The notes below the pieces were generated by a model. It was not told where the DNA came from and did no database searches. It saw only the letters and a program-made list of their open reading frames with translations. A stretch of 64,000 nucleotides of DNA from Gemmatimonadota bacterium (GTDB lineage Bacteria; Gemmatimonadota; Gemmatimonadetes; Longimicrobiales; Gaopeijiaceae). Location of the stretch: the NCBI GenBank assembly GCA_030827315.1, contig JAURER010000001.1, positions 62,001 to 126,000 on the forward strand. Reading direction: 5' to 3'. Shown piece by piece: positions 38,510-47,358 of this stretch. Each line of letters begins with the position of its first letter. The stretch's first letter is position 1. The position numbers and the translations under genes are program-made.

Positions 38510-38815
38510 GGGTCCGCGGGCGATGTGGCCGGCTGCACGAGCCAGCCGCGTCCGTAGGACTCGTAGATGCCACCGGAGAGGAGGCCGGGTCGCGCCACCT
38601 CGGCCGGCCATCCACGGATGACGACGCCGTCGACTGTGGACCAGAAGCAGACGCCACGGTTGCCGTCCGCTTCCTGCTGAAGCTCGAACGTTAGCTCGAA
38701 TTCGCGGTACGTCGCGTCCGTGCGCAGATAGCCGTAGGTCGAGTCGGATCCACAATCGCACACGAGTGCACCGTCCTGCACGTATCAGGGCTTCGTCCAC
38801 CACGACGGTTGAAGA
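38510..38815 (-). pseudogene. Relict of a DUF1080 (3-keto-disaccharide hydrolase-like) protein
   Basis: YVQDGALVCDCGSDSTYGYLRTDATYREFELTFELQQEADGNRGVCFWSTVDGVVIRGWPAEV..GGIYESYGRGWLVQP, with stop just upstream and no complete domain. Confidence 0.6.
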
Positions 38816-38912
38816 TCGGGCCAGGGGCCCGACTGGGCGGCCCGCCGGGAGACATTGCCCCTACCGCCCCCACCCGGGGCTCGGGGCTGGCGTCGATCAT
38901 GGCAGAACGAAC

Positions 38913-38940
38913 GAGGGCCCCGGCGGATGCCGGGGCCCTC
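38913..38940 (-). terminator. Perfect 12-bp hairpin after PEP-CTERM gene
   Basis: GAGGGCCCCGGC-ggat-GCCGGGGCCCTC. Confidence 0.75.
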
Positions 38941-38988
38941 TCGGAGTGTGCGGGGGGGGAAGCCTCCCGTCAGGTCATGCTTCGCCGG

Positions 38989-39525
38989 TCAGGCGACGTC
39001 CTCGCGGCGGCGAATGAAGGCCATGCCGAGGAGGCCGGTGCCGAAGAGAAGCAGGGTGCCGGGCTCGGGGACGGCCGTGCCGCCGTAGAGATCCCAGTGA
39101 GACAGCCCATTGGGGGAGCTGCAGCCCTCCGAGCACCCCGAGCCGACCGTGGAGAAGTTGATCGAGGAGTGCGTGCCGGCGAAGTAATAAAGGCTGAAGG
39201 AGTTCCCGGCCTTCAACGCGAGCACGAAGTCGGAGAGGGGAGAGGTGAACGTGATCGTTCCCGTCGTCCCTCCCGACGGAGTCTCCGTCTTGGAGACCCA
39301 GTACGGGCTCGCGAGCCATTGTCGGTCAGCGATCTCCGCAAGGATGAGAGCCTGCTGGGTCGTGGTGTTCCCCGAGAACGCGCCAGCGCAGTCCGTCCAG
39401 AGTCCGGTCGCCTTGTCCCATGACTGACAATTCGGAGGAGTTGAAACGAGCTGCGCAGCGGCTCCTGCCGACCCCAGCACGCTCACGGCTATCGCGATCG
39501 TGGCCCCTCTCATCAGCGTCTTCAT
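38989..39525 (-). CDS. PEP-CTERM sorting-domain protein
   Basis: Signal peptide; C-terminus VPEPGTLLLFGTGLLGMAFIRRREDVA. Confidence 0.92.
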   Translation of the reverse strand: MKTLMRGATIAIAVSVLGSAGAAAQLVSTPPNCQSWDKATGLWTDCAGAFSGNTTTQQALILAEIADRQWLASPYWVSKTETPSGGTTGTITFTSPLSDFVLALKAGNSFSLYYFAGTHSSINFSTVGSGCSEGCSSPNGLSHWDLYGGTAVPEPGTLLLFGTGLLGMAFIRRREDVA

Positions 39526-39610
39526 GCCCACCTTCCCCTGCGATGATGCTCTTCGTGGTCCGGGGCCATGAGGTCCCGGACGGACTATGCTAGATCCAGC
39601 TCCTTTAAGC

Positions 39611-39626
39611 TGCAAGGACTGGGCCA
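39611..39626 (-). promoter_or_regulatory. Candidate sigma54 (-24/-12) promoter for the PEP-CTERM gene
   Basis: Minus strand TGGCCC-N5-TTGCA, one mismatch to TGGCAC-N5-TTGCA. Confidence 0.5.
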
Positions 39627-39785
39627 GGTTGGCACAGGGTTTGACTGAAGTCATAAATTGTTGCAGGGCAGCGACTTGGCGCGATCGACGAGGTTTTGGG
39701 CTGGTCGGCGATCACCATGGTCTGTGGCGTCGATGCAACGAAATTCGCTGGGTGGGTGCATCGTCCGGCGCGGAACGCGGCTGCA

Positions 39786-40949
39786 TCAGTTCGCGACGGC
39801 GGTCAGGTCCACCCAGCTCCGCTGCTGGAGCGGACGAGCCCTGGACAGCGAAGCGTTGTTTAGGATCGCGCGCTGAATGGTGCAACGCGAATACGTGATC
39901 TGCGAGCCGCCGGTGATCGACTGATCGTCGAGCAGGCCGTTGGAGGCCATGACCGCGCCGATGATGCGGTTTCCGTTGCCCTGGGTCTCGAAGTCGCCCT
40001 GGACGATGATGATGCCGTAGAAGAGGAAGTTGCCGCGCAGATCCAGCGTGCCGTCGACCAGCAGGATGCCCTGGCCCATGCCGCCCGACTGGATTCGCAG
40101 CACCGGGCCACCGTGGTAGATCAGCGGGAAGTACGACCCACACGGCGCGGTCGGGATCGTGTCGCCCCAGTTCGTGAGCTCCGCCTCGTTACACCGCCCG
40201 CTGGCCGTCAGCGCCGGCATGGTCTGGTTGATGGTCGATCCGACGGCGGTGACGTCCTTGCCTTCGGCCCGTGCCAGTGTCGTGAGCTCGGCCCAGTCCA
40301 TGTTGCCGAAGTTGGTGAACGTCGAGTCCACGATGCCGGCGTCCTGCTCGTAGGCCGGACTTCCGCTGATCGATCCCTTGCCGCTGGTCGAGATGATGGA
40401 CGTGTCGTTGGTGAGGACGCCGGTCGTGTCGTTCGTGGTGAACGATCCGCAGTACGGCTCCCAGGACGGGGGCGTCGTGTTCGTGCCGTCGACGAGCGCG
40501 TTGCCCTTGACCACGGTCTGGCCTCGGGTCGTCAGCGCTGCCGGAGGATCGATGTTGGCGAAGATCATCTTGGTCACCATGCCGATCGTACGGCTGGCTC
40601 CGGCCCACCGCGCGCCTCCTTCCGTGACGGTCCCCCTGGACGTCAGGAAGTAGACGAAGTTGTTGGCGTTGCGGATCGAGACTTCCCAGACGCCCGTGGC
40701 AACGGTGTCCGTGATCGTCGTGTCGGCTCCGACGGCGATGTTGCCCAGCTGGTATCCGTTCCAGTTACCCATGACCTCGTTCGCGCCGGCCTGCGCGATG
40801 TTCACGGCCATGTTGGCGTGATGGCTCGCCACACCGATGCGGAGCTCCTGCTGCGACATGAAGAAGCCGGCGGTGATCAGGACCCCGATGATCACGAGCG
40901 CCCCGATGGCGGTGGGGAGAGCGAAGCCTCTCTGGTCGTTGGATGTCAT
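39786..40949 (-). CDS. Type IV pilus PilX-like protein
   Basis: GFALPTAIGALVIIGVLITAGFFMSQQELRIGVASHHANMAVNIAQAGANEVMG. Confidence 0.75.
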   Translation of the reverse strand: MTSNDQRGFALPTAIGALVIIGVLITAGFFMSQQELRIGVASHHANMAVNIAQAGANEVMGNWNGYQLGNIAVGADTTITDTVATGVWEVSIRNANNFVYFLTSRGTVTEGGARWAGASRTIGMVTKMIFANIDPPAALTTRGQTVVKGNALVDGTNTTPPSWEPYCGSFTTNDTTGVLTNDTSIISTSGKGSISGSPAYEQDAGIVDSTFTNFGNMDWAELTTLARAEGKDVTAVGSTINQTMPALTASGRCNEAELTNWGDTIPTAPCGSYFPLIYHGGPVLRIQSGGMGQGILLVDGTLDLRGNFLFYGIIIVQGDFETQGNGNRIIGAVMASNGLLDDQSITGGSQITYSRCTIQRAILNNASLSRARPLQQRSWVDLTAVAN

Positions 40950-40987
40950 GGAACCGTCACCCGGAGTGGGACGCAGCGTCCGACTCG

Positions 40988-41839
40988 CTAGTTGCGTGTG
41001 AAGATCGAGACCCGGACCGAGTCCGAGACCATTCGGCCCAGGGAGTTCAGCACCTCCGAGCCCGTGCGGATGACCACCTCGATCTGCGCGACCTGCTCGT
41101 CGTCGCTCGTCGTGTTGCCGAAGCGGTCGAGATACCTGAACTCGAGCCCATCCGTGTCGGCCAGCGGTCCGGTGACCGGGATGTAGTCGCCGGCGTCGCG
41201 ACGGGCGAGGTACACGTCCCCGTTCATCGTCGTGGTGCCGAAGGTGTAGGCGGAGAAGCTCCGCACGGGGGCGCCGATGCCCACCGAGTCGGCCTCGAAG
41301 AGGGCCCCCTGTCCCTGGAAGGTCAGCTGGATGGCCGGGATGCTGTCGATGGGGCACACGACGTCCGACGAGTCCATGGCGGTGATGCTGGCCGAGATCC
41401 AGGCATCGTCGGAATCGATGTCTTCGTCGTTGTCCGCGAAGACGAACACGGAGTCGCCCGGGGCGAAGCGGTTGGTCCCCCCCATGATCATCAGCGTGTC
41501 CCCGCCCGCGAGGGCGACGTTCTTCACTACCGTGACCTTCGGCTCGCCAGACCAGTCGGTGTCGCAGATGAACGAGAACTTCCTCATCAGGCGCACGCGG
41601 ATGGAGTCGTCGTCCATGGCCAGGATGTCTCCGCCCGATGGGCTGACCTCACGCAGCTCGGCGAAGAGGACCTCCACGGCCATGCGCGTCGCCTGCTGCC
41701 CCGCGATCACCGCGGACTGGGCGGTATACGTGCGCCGGTTGGTGATGAGTATCTGCATCGAGGCCAGCACGACGAGCGATCCGAGCAACGTGACCATGAG
41801 GAGCTCGACGAGGGTGAAGCCGTTGCGTCCGCCGGTCAT
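40988..41839 (-). CDS. Prepilin-type N-methylation protein, PilW-like
   Basis: NGFTLVELLMVTLLGSLVVLASMQILITNRRTY. Confidence 0.85.
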   Translation of the reverse strand: MTGGRNGFTLVELLMVTLLGSLVVLASMQILITNRRTYTAQSAVIAGQQATRMAVEVLFAELREVSPSGGDILAMDDDSIRVRLMRKFSFICDTDWSGEPKVTVVKNVALAGGDTLMIMGGTNRFAPGDSVFVFADNDEDIDSDDAWISASITAMDSSDVVCPIDSIPAIQLTFQGQGALFEADSVGIGAPVRSFSAYTFGTTTMNGDVYLARRDAGDYIPVTGPLADTDGLEFRYLDRFGNTTSDDEQVAQIEVVIRTGSEVLNSLGRMVSDSVRVSIFTRN

Positions 41840-42267
41840 CGTCGCAGCACCCTGAAGTCGAAGGAGTCGACCCTGACCGGGTCGTTGGTCGGGAAGGTCT
41901 GACCCCCGACCCCGGGTCCGCGCGTCCATATGCGCACGATCTTCGACTGCGGGCCGTCCGGAATCGAGGTCCACCGGAGGTCGAAGGCGCCGATGACGTC
42001 GGTGCCGGACCCGACGTCGTCGTAGGGCAACGCCTGCAGGCGGTCGATGACGGTCTGGAACGCGACGGACCGTTCGGTCATGAGGTCGCCCAGGGTGATC
42101 TGCCGGACGATGTGCGCCGTCGTCGTCGCGAGGCCGAGCACGCCGATGGTGAGGATCAGCATCGCGATGATCACCTCGACGAGCGAGAAGCCCGCTCGGG
42201 GGGACACCACTCGCTCGGGCACGCCCGGAGCGGGATCGAGGCGCGGGGCGCCAGCCCTCGTCGTCAT
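41836..42267 (-). CDS. Type IV pilus minor pilin PilV-like
   Basis: AGFSLVEVIIAMLILTIGVLGLATTTAHIVRQ. Confidence 0.87.
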   Translation of the reverse strand: MTTRAGAPRLDPAPGVPERVVSPRAGFSLVEVIIAMLILTIGVLGLATTTAHIVRQITLGDLMTERSVAFQTVIDRLQALPYDDVGSGTDVIGAFDLRWTSIPDGPQSKIVRIWTRGPGVGGQTFPTNDPVRVDSFDFRVLRR

Positions 42268-42761
42268 CCTACCAGTTGCCCCATGGGAAGCACGAGGACG
42301 CTCGCGGAGTCCGCGCTCAGCCAGAACTGGACGCGAAAGGTGTCGGCGAAGGTTGCCTGACTGGCGGCATTGATCGCGCCCCACGAGCCACAGTTGTAGT
42401 CGGCGTATCCTCGAGGTGTCATGCAGATGACATAGGTCACGTCACCCGGGGTCCGGACGTCGACGTCGAACTGGCGCCGGAAGTGGGTCTGGTCCGACCA
42501 TACCGAGTCGGCGCCGTCCCGCACGAGCAGCGCGACGGAGTCGCCGCTGGCCCAGTTCACCAGAATGACGGTCTCGCCAGACTCAACCGCCTTGGAGCGG
42601 GCCCGCTGGTGGAGCGTCATGTAGGCCTGCTTCGCCCCCTGCACGGCGAACCGGGTCTGGACGTTGCTGAAACTCGACAGCGCGACCCCGGTCAGGATGC
42701 TACCGATCAGGATTACGACGATCAGCTCGATCAGCGTGAATCCGTCTGCTCTGCGCCGCAT
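42264..42761 (-). CDS. GspH/FimT-family pseudopilin
   Basis: DGFTLIELIVVILIGSILTGVALSSFSNVQTRFAVQGAKQ. Confidence 0.88.
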   Translation of the reverse strand: MRRRADGFTLIELIVVILIGSILTGVALSSFSNVQTRFAVQGAKQAYMTLHQRARSKAVESGETVILVNWASGDSVALLVRDGADSVWSDQTHFRRQFDVDVRTPGDVTYVICMTPRGYADYNCGSWGAINAASQATFADTFRVQFWLSADSASVLVLPMGQLVG

Positions 42762-42911
42762 GAGTACCGCTCGTGGAAGGACTGAGGCTCGCGTCGGCGT
42801 TTCACCAGGCTCCGTGCCACGCACCCCTTCAATATTGATGTAAGCCGACGCGGCTGCAAAGGATTGTTCTCTGTACCGCCCGCCTTGGACGACCGAGACT
42901 TCGGCGCGATC

Positions 42912-45900
42912 ATGGCTCGTCCGCTCGCGATCTCACCCCACGAGGGAAGCCCGGTGACGCGACTTTTCGCCGTGCGATTGGCGTTCTTCCTGTCCGGCGT
43001 CGCCGGACTGGTCTACGAGGTGCTGTGGAGCCGGTACCTCGGACTCTTCGTCGGTCACGGCGCCTATGCGCAGGTGCTGGTGCTGGCCGTCTACCTGGGC
43101 GGCATGGCAGTCGGCGCCCTCGCCGTCGCCGACCTCTCCCGGCGGCTCGCCGAACCGCTGCGCTGGTACGCGGGCGCGGAAGGACTTCTCGCCCTGTCCG
43201 GCGTCGCCTTCCACGTCCTCTTCGTACAGGTTACCGCGCTGAGCTACGACGTGCTCTTCCCGGCCGTCGGAAGCGCGGCGTGGGTCGGCGCCCTCCGGTG
43301 GGGGCTCGCGGGGGCGCTCATCCTGCCGCAGTCGATCGTGCTGGGCGCGACGTTCCCGCTCATGGCCGCCGGACTCGTGCGCCGGGACGCCGGTCGCCCG
43401 GGGGGTGGGGTGGCGCTCGCCTACCTGCTCAACACCGTCGGTGGGGCCGCCGGCGTCCTGCTCGCGGGCTTCTGGCTGATCGGCTGGCTGGGTCTGCCCG
43501 GGACGTCCGCGGCCGCGGCCGTCCTGAACCTGGCCGCCGCCACGCTGGTCTTTGCGTCTCATGGACCCGCCGCGCGAAGCGGTGCCGGGGGCACGGGGGG
43601 GGAACACGCCGATCCGACCGCGCGGGCCGCAGCCGACGGCCGAGGGTCGGGCGGCTTCTCGGGGGCCACTCAACCCGGCCTGCCGGCCGTGCTCCTGACG
43701 GTGGCCCTTCTCACGGCGGTGGCGTCGTTCGCGTACGAGATCGGCTGGATCCGCATGCTGTCCCTGGTGCTGGGCAGCGCCACGCACGCGTTCGAGATCA
43801 TGCTTTCCGCCTTCATCCTCGGGATCGCGCTGGGCGCCTGGGCGATCCGGCGTCGGAGCGATGCGTCCCCGGATCCCGTGCGCCTGCTCGGGCGCGTCCA
43901 GCTGCTCATGGGGCTTGCCGCGCTTCTCTCCCTCCCCGTGTACCTGGCCTCCTTCGACGTGATGGCGTGGATGATCCAGACTCTTCCCGGACGGGAGGGT
44001 GGCTACGCCGCGTTCAACGTCGGGCGCTACGGGCTGAGCCTCGCGGTCATGCTCCCGGCCACGGCCCTGGCCGGCATGACGCTGCCGCTGATCGCGGGCA
44101 CCCTCATGCGGGCGGGGCACGGAGAGCGAACCATCGGGCGGGTCTATGCCTTCAGCACGTTCGGTTCCGTCCTCGGGGTCGGAGTGGCCGGGCTCTTCGC
44201 CCTGCCACTCCTGGGGCTCGAGGGGCTCGTCGCCGCGGGCGCCGCCCTCGACGTGGCGCTCGGGATCTGGCTCCTGGAGCGGTCCGGCCGGTGGAGCGGG
44301 GCGGGAGCGCGGGCGGCCGTGGCGTCGAGCGCGGCCGCGGTGGCCCTCTTCGTCGGGGTCACGGCCCTCGTCGACTTCAATCCCGCCGTCGTGACCCGCG
44401 GGGTGTTCCGGCGCGGCCAAGTCGGTGGAGACGAGGAATGGCTGAGTCTGTATTACCAGGACGGGCGGACGGCGACGGTATCGGCGCACGTCGGTACCTC
44501 GGACGGCGTGATCGTGCTGGCCACGAACGGGAAGCCCGATGCCTCCGTGGGACCCCGCTGGATCATGGACCGCCGCGACACCCTCCCGGTCCTTCCGATT
44601 CCGCAGGGCAGGGACTACACGACGCAGGTGCTCGCGCCGGCGATCACGCTGGCCCACCGACCGGCGGCCCGCTCCGTCGCCAATGTCGGTCACGGCTCGG
44701 GCATCACGACGACCTCGTTGCTTACGAGCCCGGCGGTCGAGCGACTCGTCACCATCGAGATCGAGCCGCTCATGGTGGAGGCGTCGCTCGTCTTCTGGCC
44801 GGCCAACCGGGCCGCCTTCGAGGACCCGCGGGTCTCGTATGCCTTCGACGACGCCCGGTCGTACTTCTCCTATCGCCGGGAGCGCTTCGACCTCCTCTTC
44901 GCCGAACCCAGCAATCCCTGGGTTCGGGGTACGGCCGGCCTCTTCACCCGGGAGTTCTATGAGCGCGTCGCCGATGCGATGGCCGAGGGGGGCGTGCTCG
45001 GCCAGTGGGTGCAGATCTACGAGCTCGACGACGACCTCTTCCTGTCCGTCCTCATGGCGATGGACGGAGTCTTTCCCGCCTGGCGCGCCTACCTCGTGGG
45101 GGACGCCGACGTCGTGATCGTCGCGACCACCGCCGACACGCTGCCCGAGCCGGACTGGTCCGTGGTTGCGACCGAGGGCTTCCGGGAGAGGACAACCGGG
45201 GCTCCGCCCTTCCTGCCGCAGCACATGGAGGCCCTGCTCCTGTTCGAAAGTCGGACGCTTCGCCCCGTGCTCGACCGCGGGGTGCGGGTCAACTCGGACT
45301 TCGATCCGGTGCTCGATCTCGGATCGGAGCGGACCCGGTTCGATCAGGACGCCGCCGCCGGCGCGTACTCCTTCGCGATCAGTCGCGTGGACCTCGGCCG
45401 CCACCTCGCGGGTCGCCGCCTGGACGGCCACGGGTACGCGATCCCCCCGGCCTACGGCCTGGCGTCGGCGCTCCTCTTCGAGCGAGGGAACTGGCTGCGC
45501 GGCGCGGTCGAGGCCGGCGGCGGCATCGCGCCAGAAGAGTTCCCCGAGTGGGAAGAGGAGCTGATCCACCTCCAGACCTTCTTCCTGCTCACGGCCAGCA
45601 GCGTCCAGCTCGGCCGCTGGGAAACCTGGGCGTCGGGCTTCGTCCGTGCGGAAAGTGCGCTGCACTGGGGCACCACCGGGTGGGTGGATCCGACGTTCTA
45701 CCGCAACGTCTACGACTTCCTCGACCGGGGCGAGGCGCCCGTCGAAGCCCGTGCGACCGTCGACCTCATGCACGGATACGCCCTGGGCGACTGGCCGCGC
45801 GTGGCCGCGGCGGCGGACGAGCTCGTCCGCCGCGTGGCGCTGGGGGGGCGCTGGGTGCCACCCGACCTTCTCATGGACGTCGCGGTGCTGGCCTACCTGG

Positions 45901-46028
45901 AAACCGGCCGGGGCGCCGACGCGGTGGACGCCATCGACCGGCTGTCCGAGCGGACGGGTCGCCGGGCCGAGCACCTGCGGACTCGGCTGCTTCGGGCGCT
46001 GGCCGAGGCGGCGGGGGCAGGCGCCTGA
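42912..46028 (+). CDS. Fused membrane transporter-like / spermidine synthase-like protein
   Basis: Many TM helices (FFLSGVAGLVYEVLWSRYLGL) followed by methyltransferase region VANVGHGSGITTTSLLTSPAVERLVTIEIEPLMVEAS..RFDLLFAEPSNPWVRGTAGLFTREFYE. Confidence 0.88.
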   Translation: MARPLAISPHEGSPVTRLFAVRLAFFLSGVAGLVYEVLWSRYLGLFVGHGAYAQVLVLAVYLGGMAVGALAVADLSRRLAEPLRWYAGAEGLLALSGVAFHVLFVQVTALSYDVLFPAVGSAAWVGALRWGLAGALILPQSIVLGATFPLMAAGLVRRDAGRPGGGVALAYLLNTVGGAAGVLLAGFWLIGWLGLPGTSAAAAVLNLAAATLVFASHGPAARSGAGGTGGEHADPTARAAADGRGSGGFSGATQPGLPAVLLTVALLTAVASFAYEIGWIRMLSLVLGSATHAFEIMLSAFILGIALGAWAIRRRSDASPDPVRLLGRVQLLMGLAALLSLPVYLASFDVMAWMIQTLPGREGGYAAFNVGRYGLSLAVMLPATALAGMTLPLIAGTLMRAGHGERTIGRVYAFSTFGSVLGVGVAGLFALPLLGLEGLVAAGAALDVALGIWLLERSGRWSGAGARAAVASSAAAVALFVGVTALVDFNPAVVTRGVFRRGQVGGDEEWLSLYYQDGRTATVSAHVGTSDGVIVLATNGKPDASVGPRWIMDRRDTLPVLPIPQGRDYTTQVLAPAITLAHRPAARSVANVGHGSGITTTSLLTSPAVERLVTIEIEPLMVEASLVFWPANRAAFEDPRVSYAFDDARSYFSYRRERFDLLFAEPSNPWVRGTAGLFTREFYERVADAMAEGGVLGQWVQIYELDDDLFLSVLMAMDGVFPAWRAYLVGDADVVIVATTADTLPEPDWSVVATEGFRERTTGAPPFLPQHMEALLLFESRTLRPVLDRGVRVNSDFDPVLDLGSERTRFDQDAAAGAYSFAISRVDLGRHLAGRRLDGHGYAIPPAYGLASALLFERGNWLRGAVEAGGGIAPEEFPEWEEELIHLQTFFLLTASSVQLGRWETWASGFVRAESALHWGTTGWVDPTFYRNVYDFLDRGEAPVEARATVDLMHGYALGDWPRVAAAADELVRRVALGGRWVPPDLLMDVAVLAYLETGRGADAVDAIDRLSERTGRRAEHLRTRLLRALAEAAGAGA

Positions 46029-46044
46029 GCCGACGCGGGGGCTC

Positions 46045-46066
46045 GGGGTCCGCGAGGCCGGACCCC
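46045..46066. terminator. Hairpin between convergent genes
   Basis: GGGGTCCG-cgaggc-CGGACCCC. Confidence 0.6.
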
Positions 46067-46122
46067 TTCGGCGCCGAGCGCCCCGGGTCGAGGAAGAAGG
46101 GGCGCCTCACGCTCGTGACCCC

Positions 46123-47187
46123 TCAGCGCCACGCCTCCACGATGTCCTGGGCGACGAGGCCCAGTGTTGCCTCGAGCTCGAAGAAGTCGCCCTGGTTCTG
46201 GTTCGTGAACACCGCGACGACGGTGGGGCCGCCCTCGTAGAACAGGATGCCGACGTCGTTGCCGGCGATGGGAGGCCAGTCCCCCGTCTTGTGGGCCACA
46301 CCGACCCCCTGCCATCGGACTCGCTGGGGCAGGCGACTGGAATAGAACTGCCCCGAGAGCATGTCGATCATCTCGGCGCTCGCTTCGGCCGAGGCGAGCG
46401 ATCCTCCGAGGATCTCCTCCAGCATCCGAGCCATCTCGCGGGCCGTCGTCCGTCCGAGCCAGCGGGTGGAGTCGCCCTCCAGAACGAAGGAGCGCGCCGA
46501 GGCTTCAGCGTCCGCGGGGAAGCCGCGCTCGAAGACGTCGCGATCGGTGAGCTCGGCGTGTGCGGGGTCCGCGCGGATCCAGACCTCACGGAAGAGATCA
46601 CCCGTGGTCATGCGAAGGCGGGTCTCCGCATATCCACGCCCGGAGAGCAGGGCGTTGACGCGGTCGAGGCCGACCGCGGAGATCATGATGTCGGTCGCCG
46701 TGTTGTCCGACGTGATGATCATCTGGCGCACGAGGTCACGCCGCGTGGGCTGGAGGCCCGGCGCGAAGGTCTGCACGAGTCCGCTGCCGCGTCTGAGCTC
46801 GTCACGCGTGACCGTGTGCCGCGCGTCGAGGTCCAGTCGGCCGGCCTCGTGATCGGCGAATGCCTGAACCATGACGGGAATCTTGATGACCGACAGCGTG
46901 TTCATGGGCAGGTCGGCACGCACGGCGACCTCCCGGCCCGTGGGCAGGTGCTTCGCGTAGAGCGTCGTGACGGCATCGAGCGCGTCGAGGCGCGTCGCGA
47001 GGCGCGACTGCAGCGCGCCGGCATCCGCGCTTCCGGGATCGCCCGACGACGGATTCGTCGCGAAAGCGCCATCGGAGGGAGGCGACCCGCAGCCGCCGAG
47101 CGCGAGGCCCGCGGCGAACAGGGCACACAGGGCGCCGGGGGCAAACCGCCTCCCCCGCGCGGGAGCCGGACGTCTTCGGCGTGGCAT
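46123..47187 (-). CDS. Class A beta-lactamase-related serine hydrolase
   Basis: SVIK (SxxK), ITSDNTATD (SDN), VAHKTGDW (KTG). Confidence 0.85.
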   Translation of the reverse strand: MPRRRRPAPARGRRFAPGALCALFAAGLALGGCGSPPSDGAFATNPSSGDPGSADAGALQSRLATRLDALDAVTTLYAKHLPTGREVAVRADLPMNTLSVIKIPVMVQAFADHEAGRLDLDARHTVTRDELRRGSGLVQTFAPGLQPTRRDLVRQMIITSDNTATDIMISAVGLDRVNALLSGRGYAETRLRMTTGDLFREVWIRADPAHAELTDRDVFERGFPADAEASARSFVLEGDSTRWLGRTTAREMARMLEEILGGSLASAEASAEMIDMLSGQFYSSRLPQRVRWQGVGVAHKTGDWPPIAGNDVGILFYEGGPTVVAVFTNQNQGDFFELEATLGLVAQDIVEAWR

Positions 47188-47358
47188 CGAGCGATCTTCC
47201 CTGGTCGAGGGCGGGTACGAGGACCGGCAAGCTAGGGTCCGCGGCGGTCGTCCGCGACCGTGCCCCCGCCCGCGCGCGGCACACGGGCCGGCGCAGGTGT
47301 ATCTTCGGTGTCCTCTGGCCTTCGCGTCCTCCCCGATTTCTCCGTCCCTTCGCGTTCC

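Noticed and set aside
39634-39654. Plus-strand TGGCAC-N5-TTGAC near 39.63 kb
   Set aside because: Resembles sigma54 but points into antisense of the pilin operon and lacks the -12 GC; the minus-strand match next to it suits the PEP-CTERM gene better.
42798-42830. TGGCACGG sigma54 -24-like match upstream of the pilin operon
   Set aside because: -24 element looks good, but the -12 position reads CTGG rather than TTGC; not convincing.
42933-45974. 1013-aa minus-strand ORF
   Set aside because: Antisense to the spermidine synthase-like gene, which has clear TM helices and motifs; the antisense product has no domain signal.
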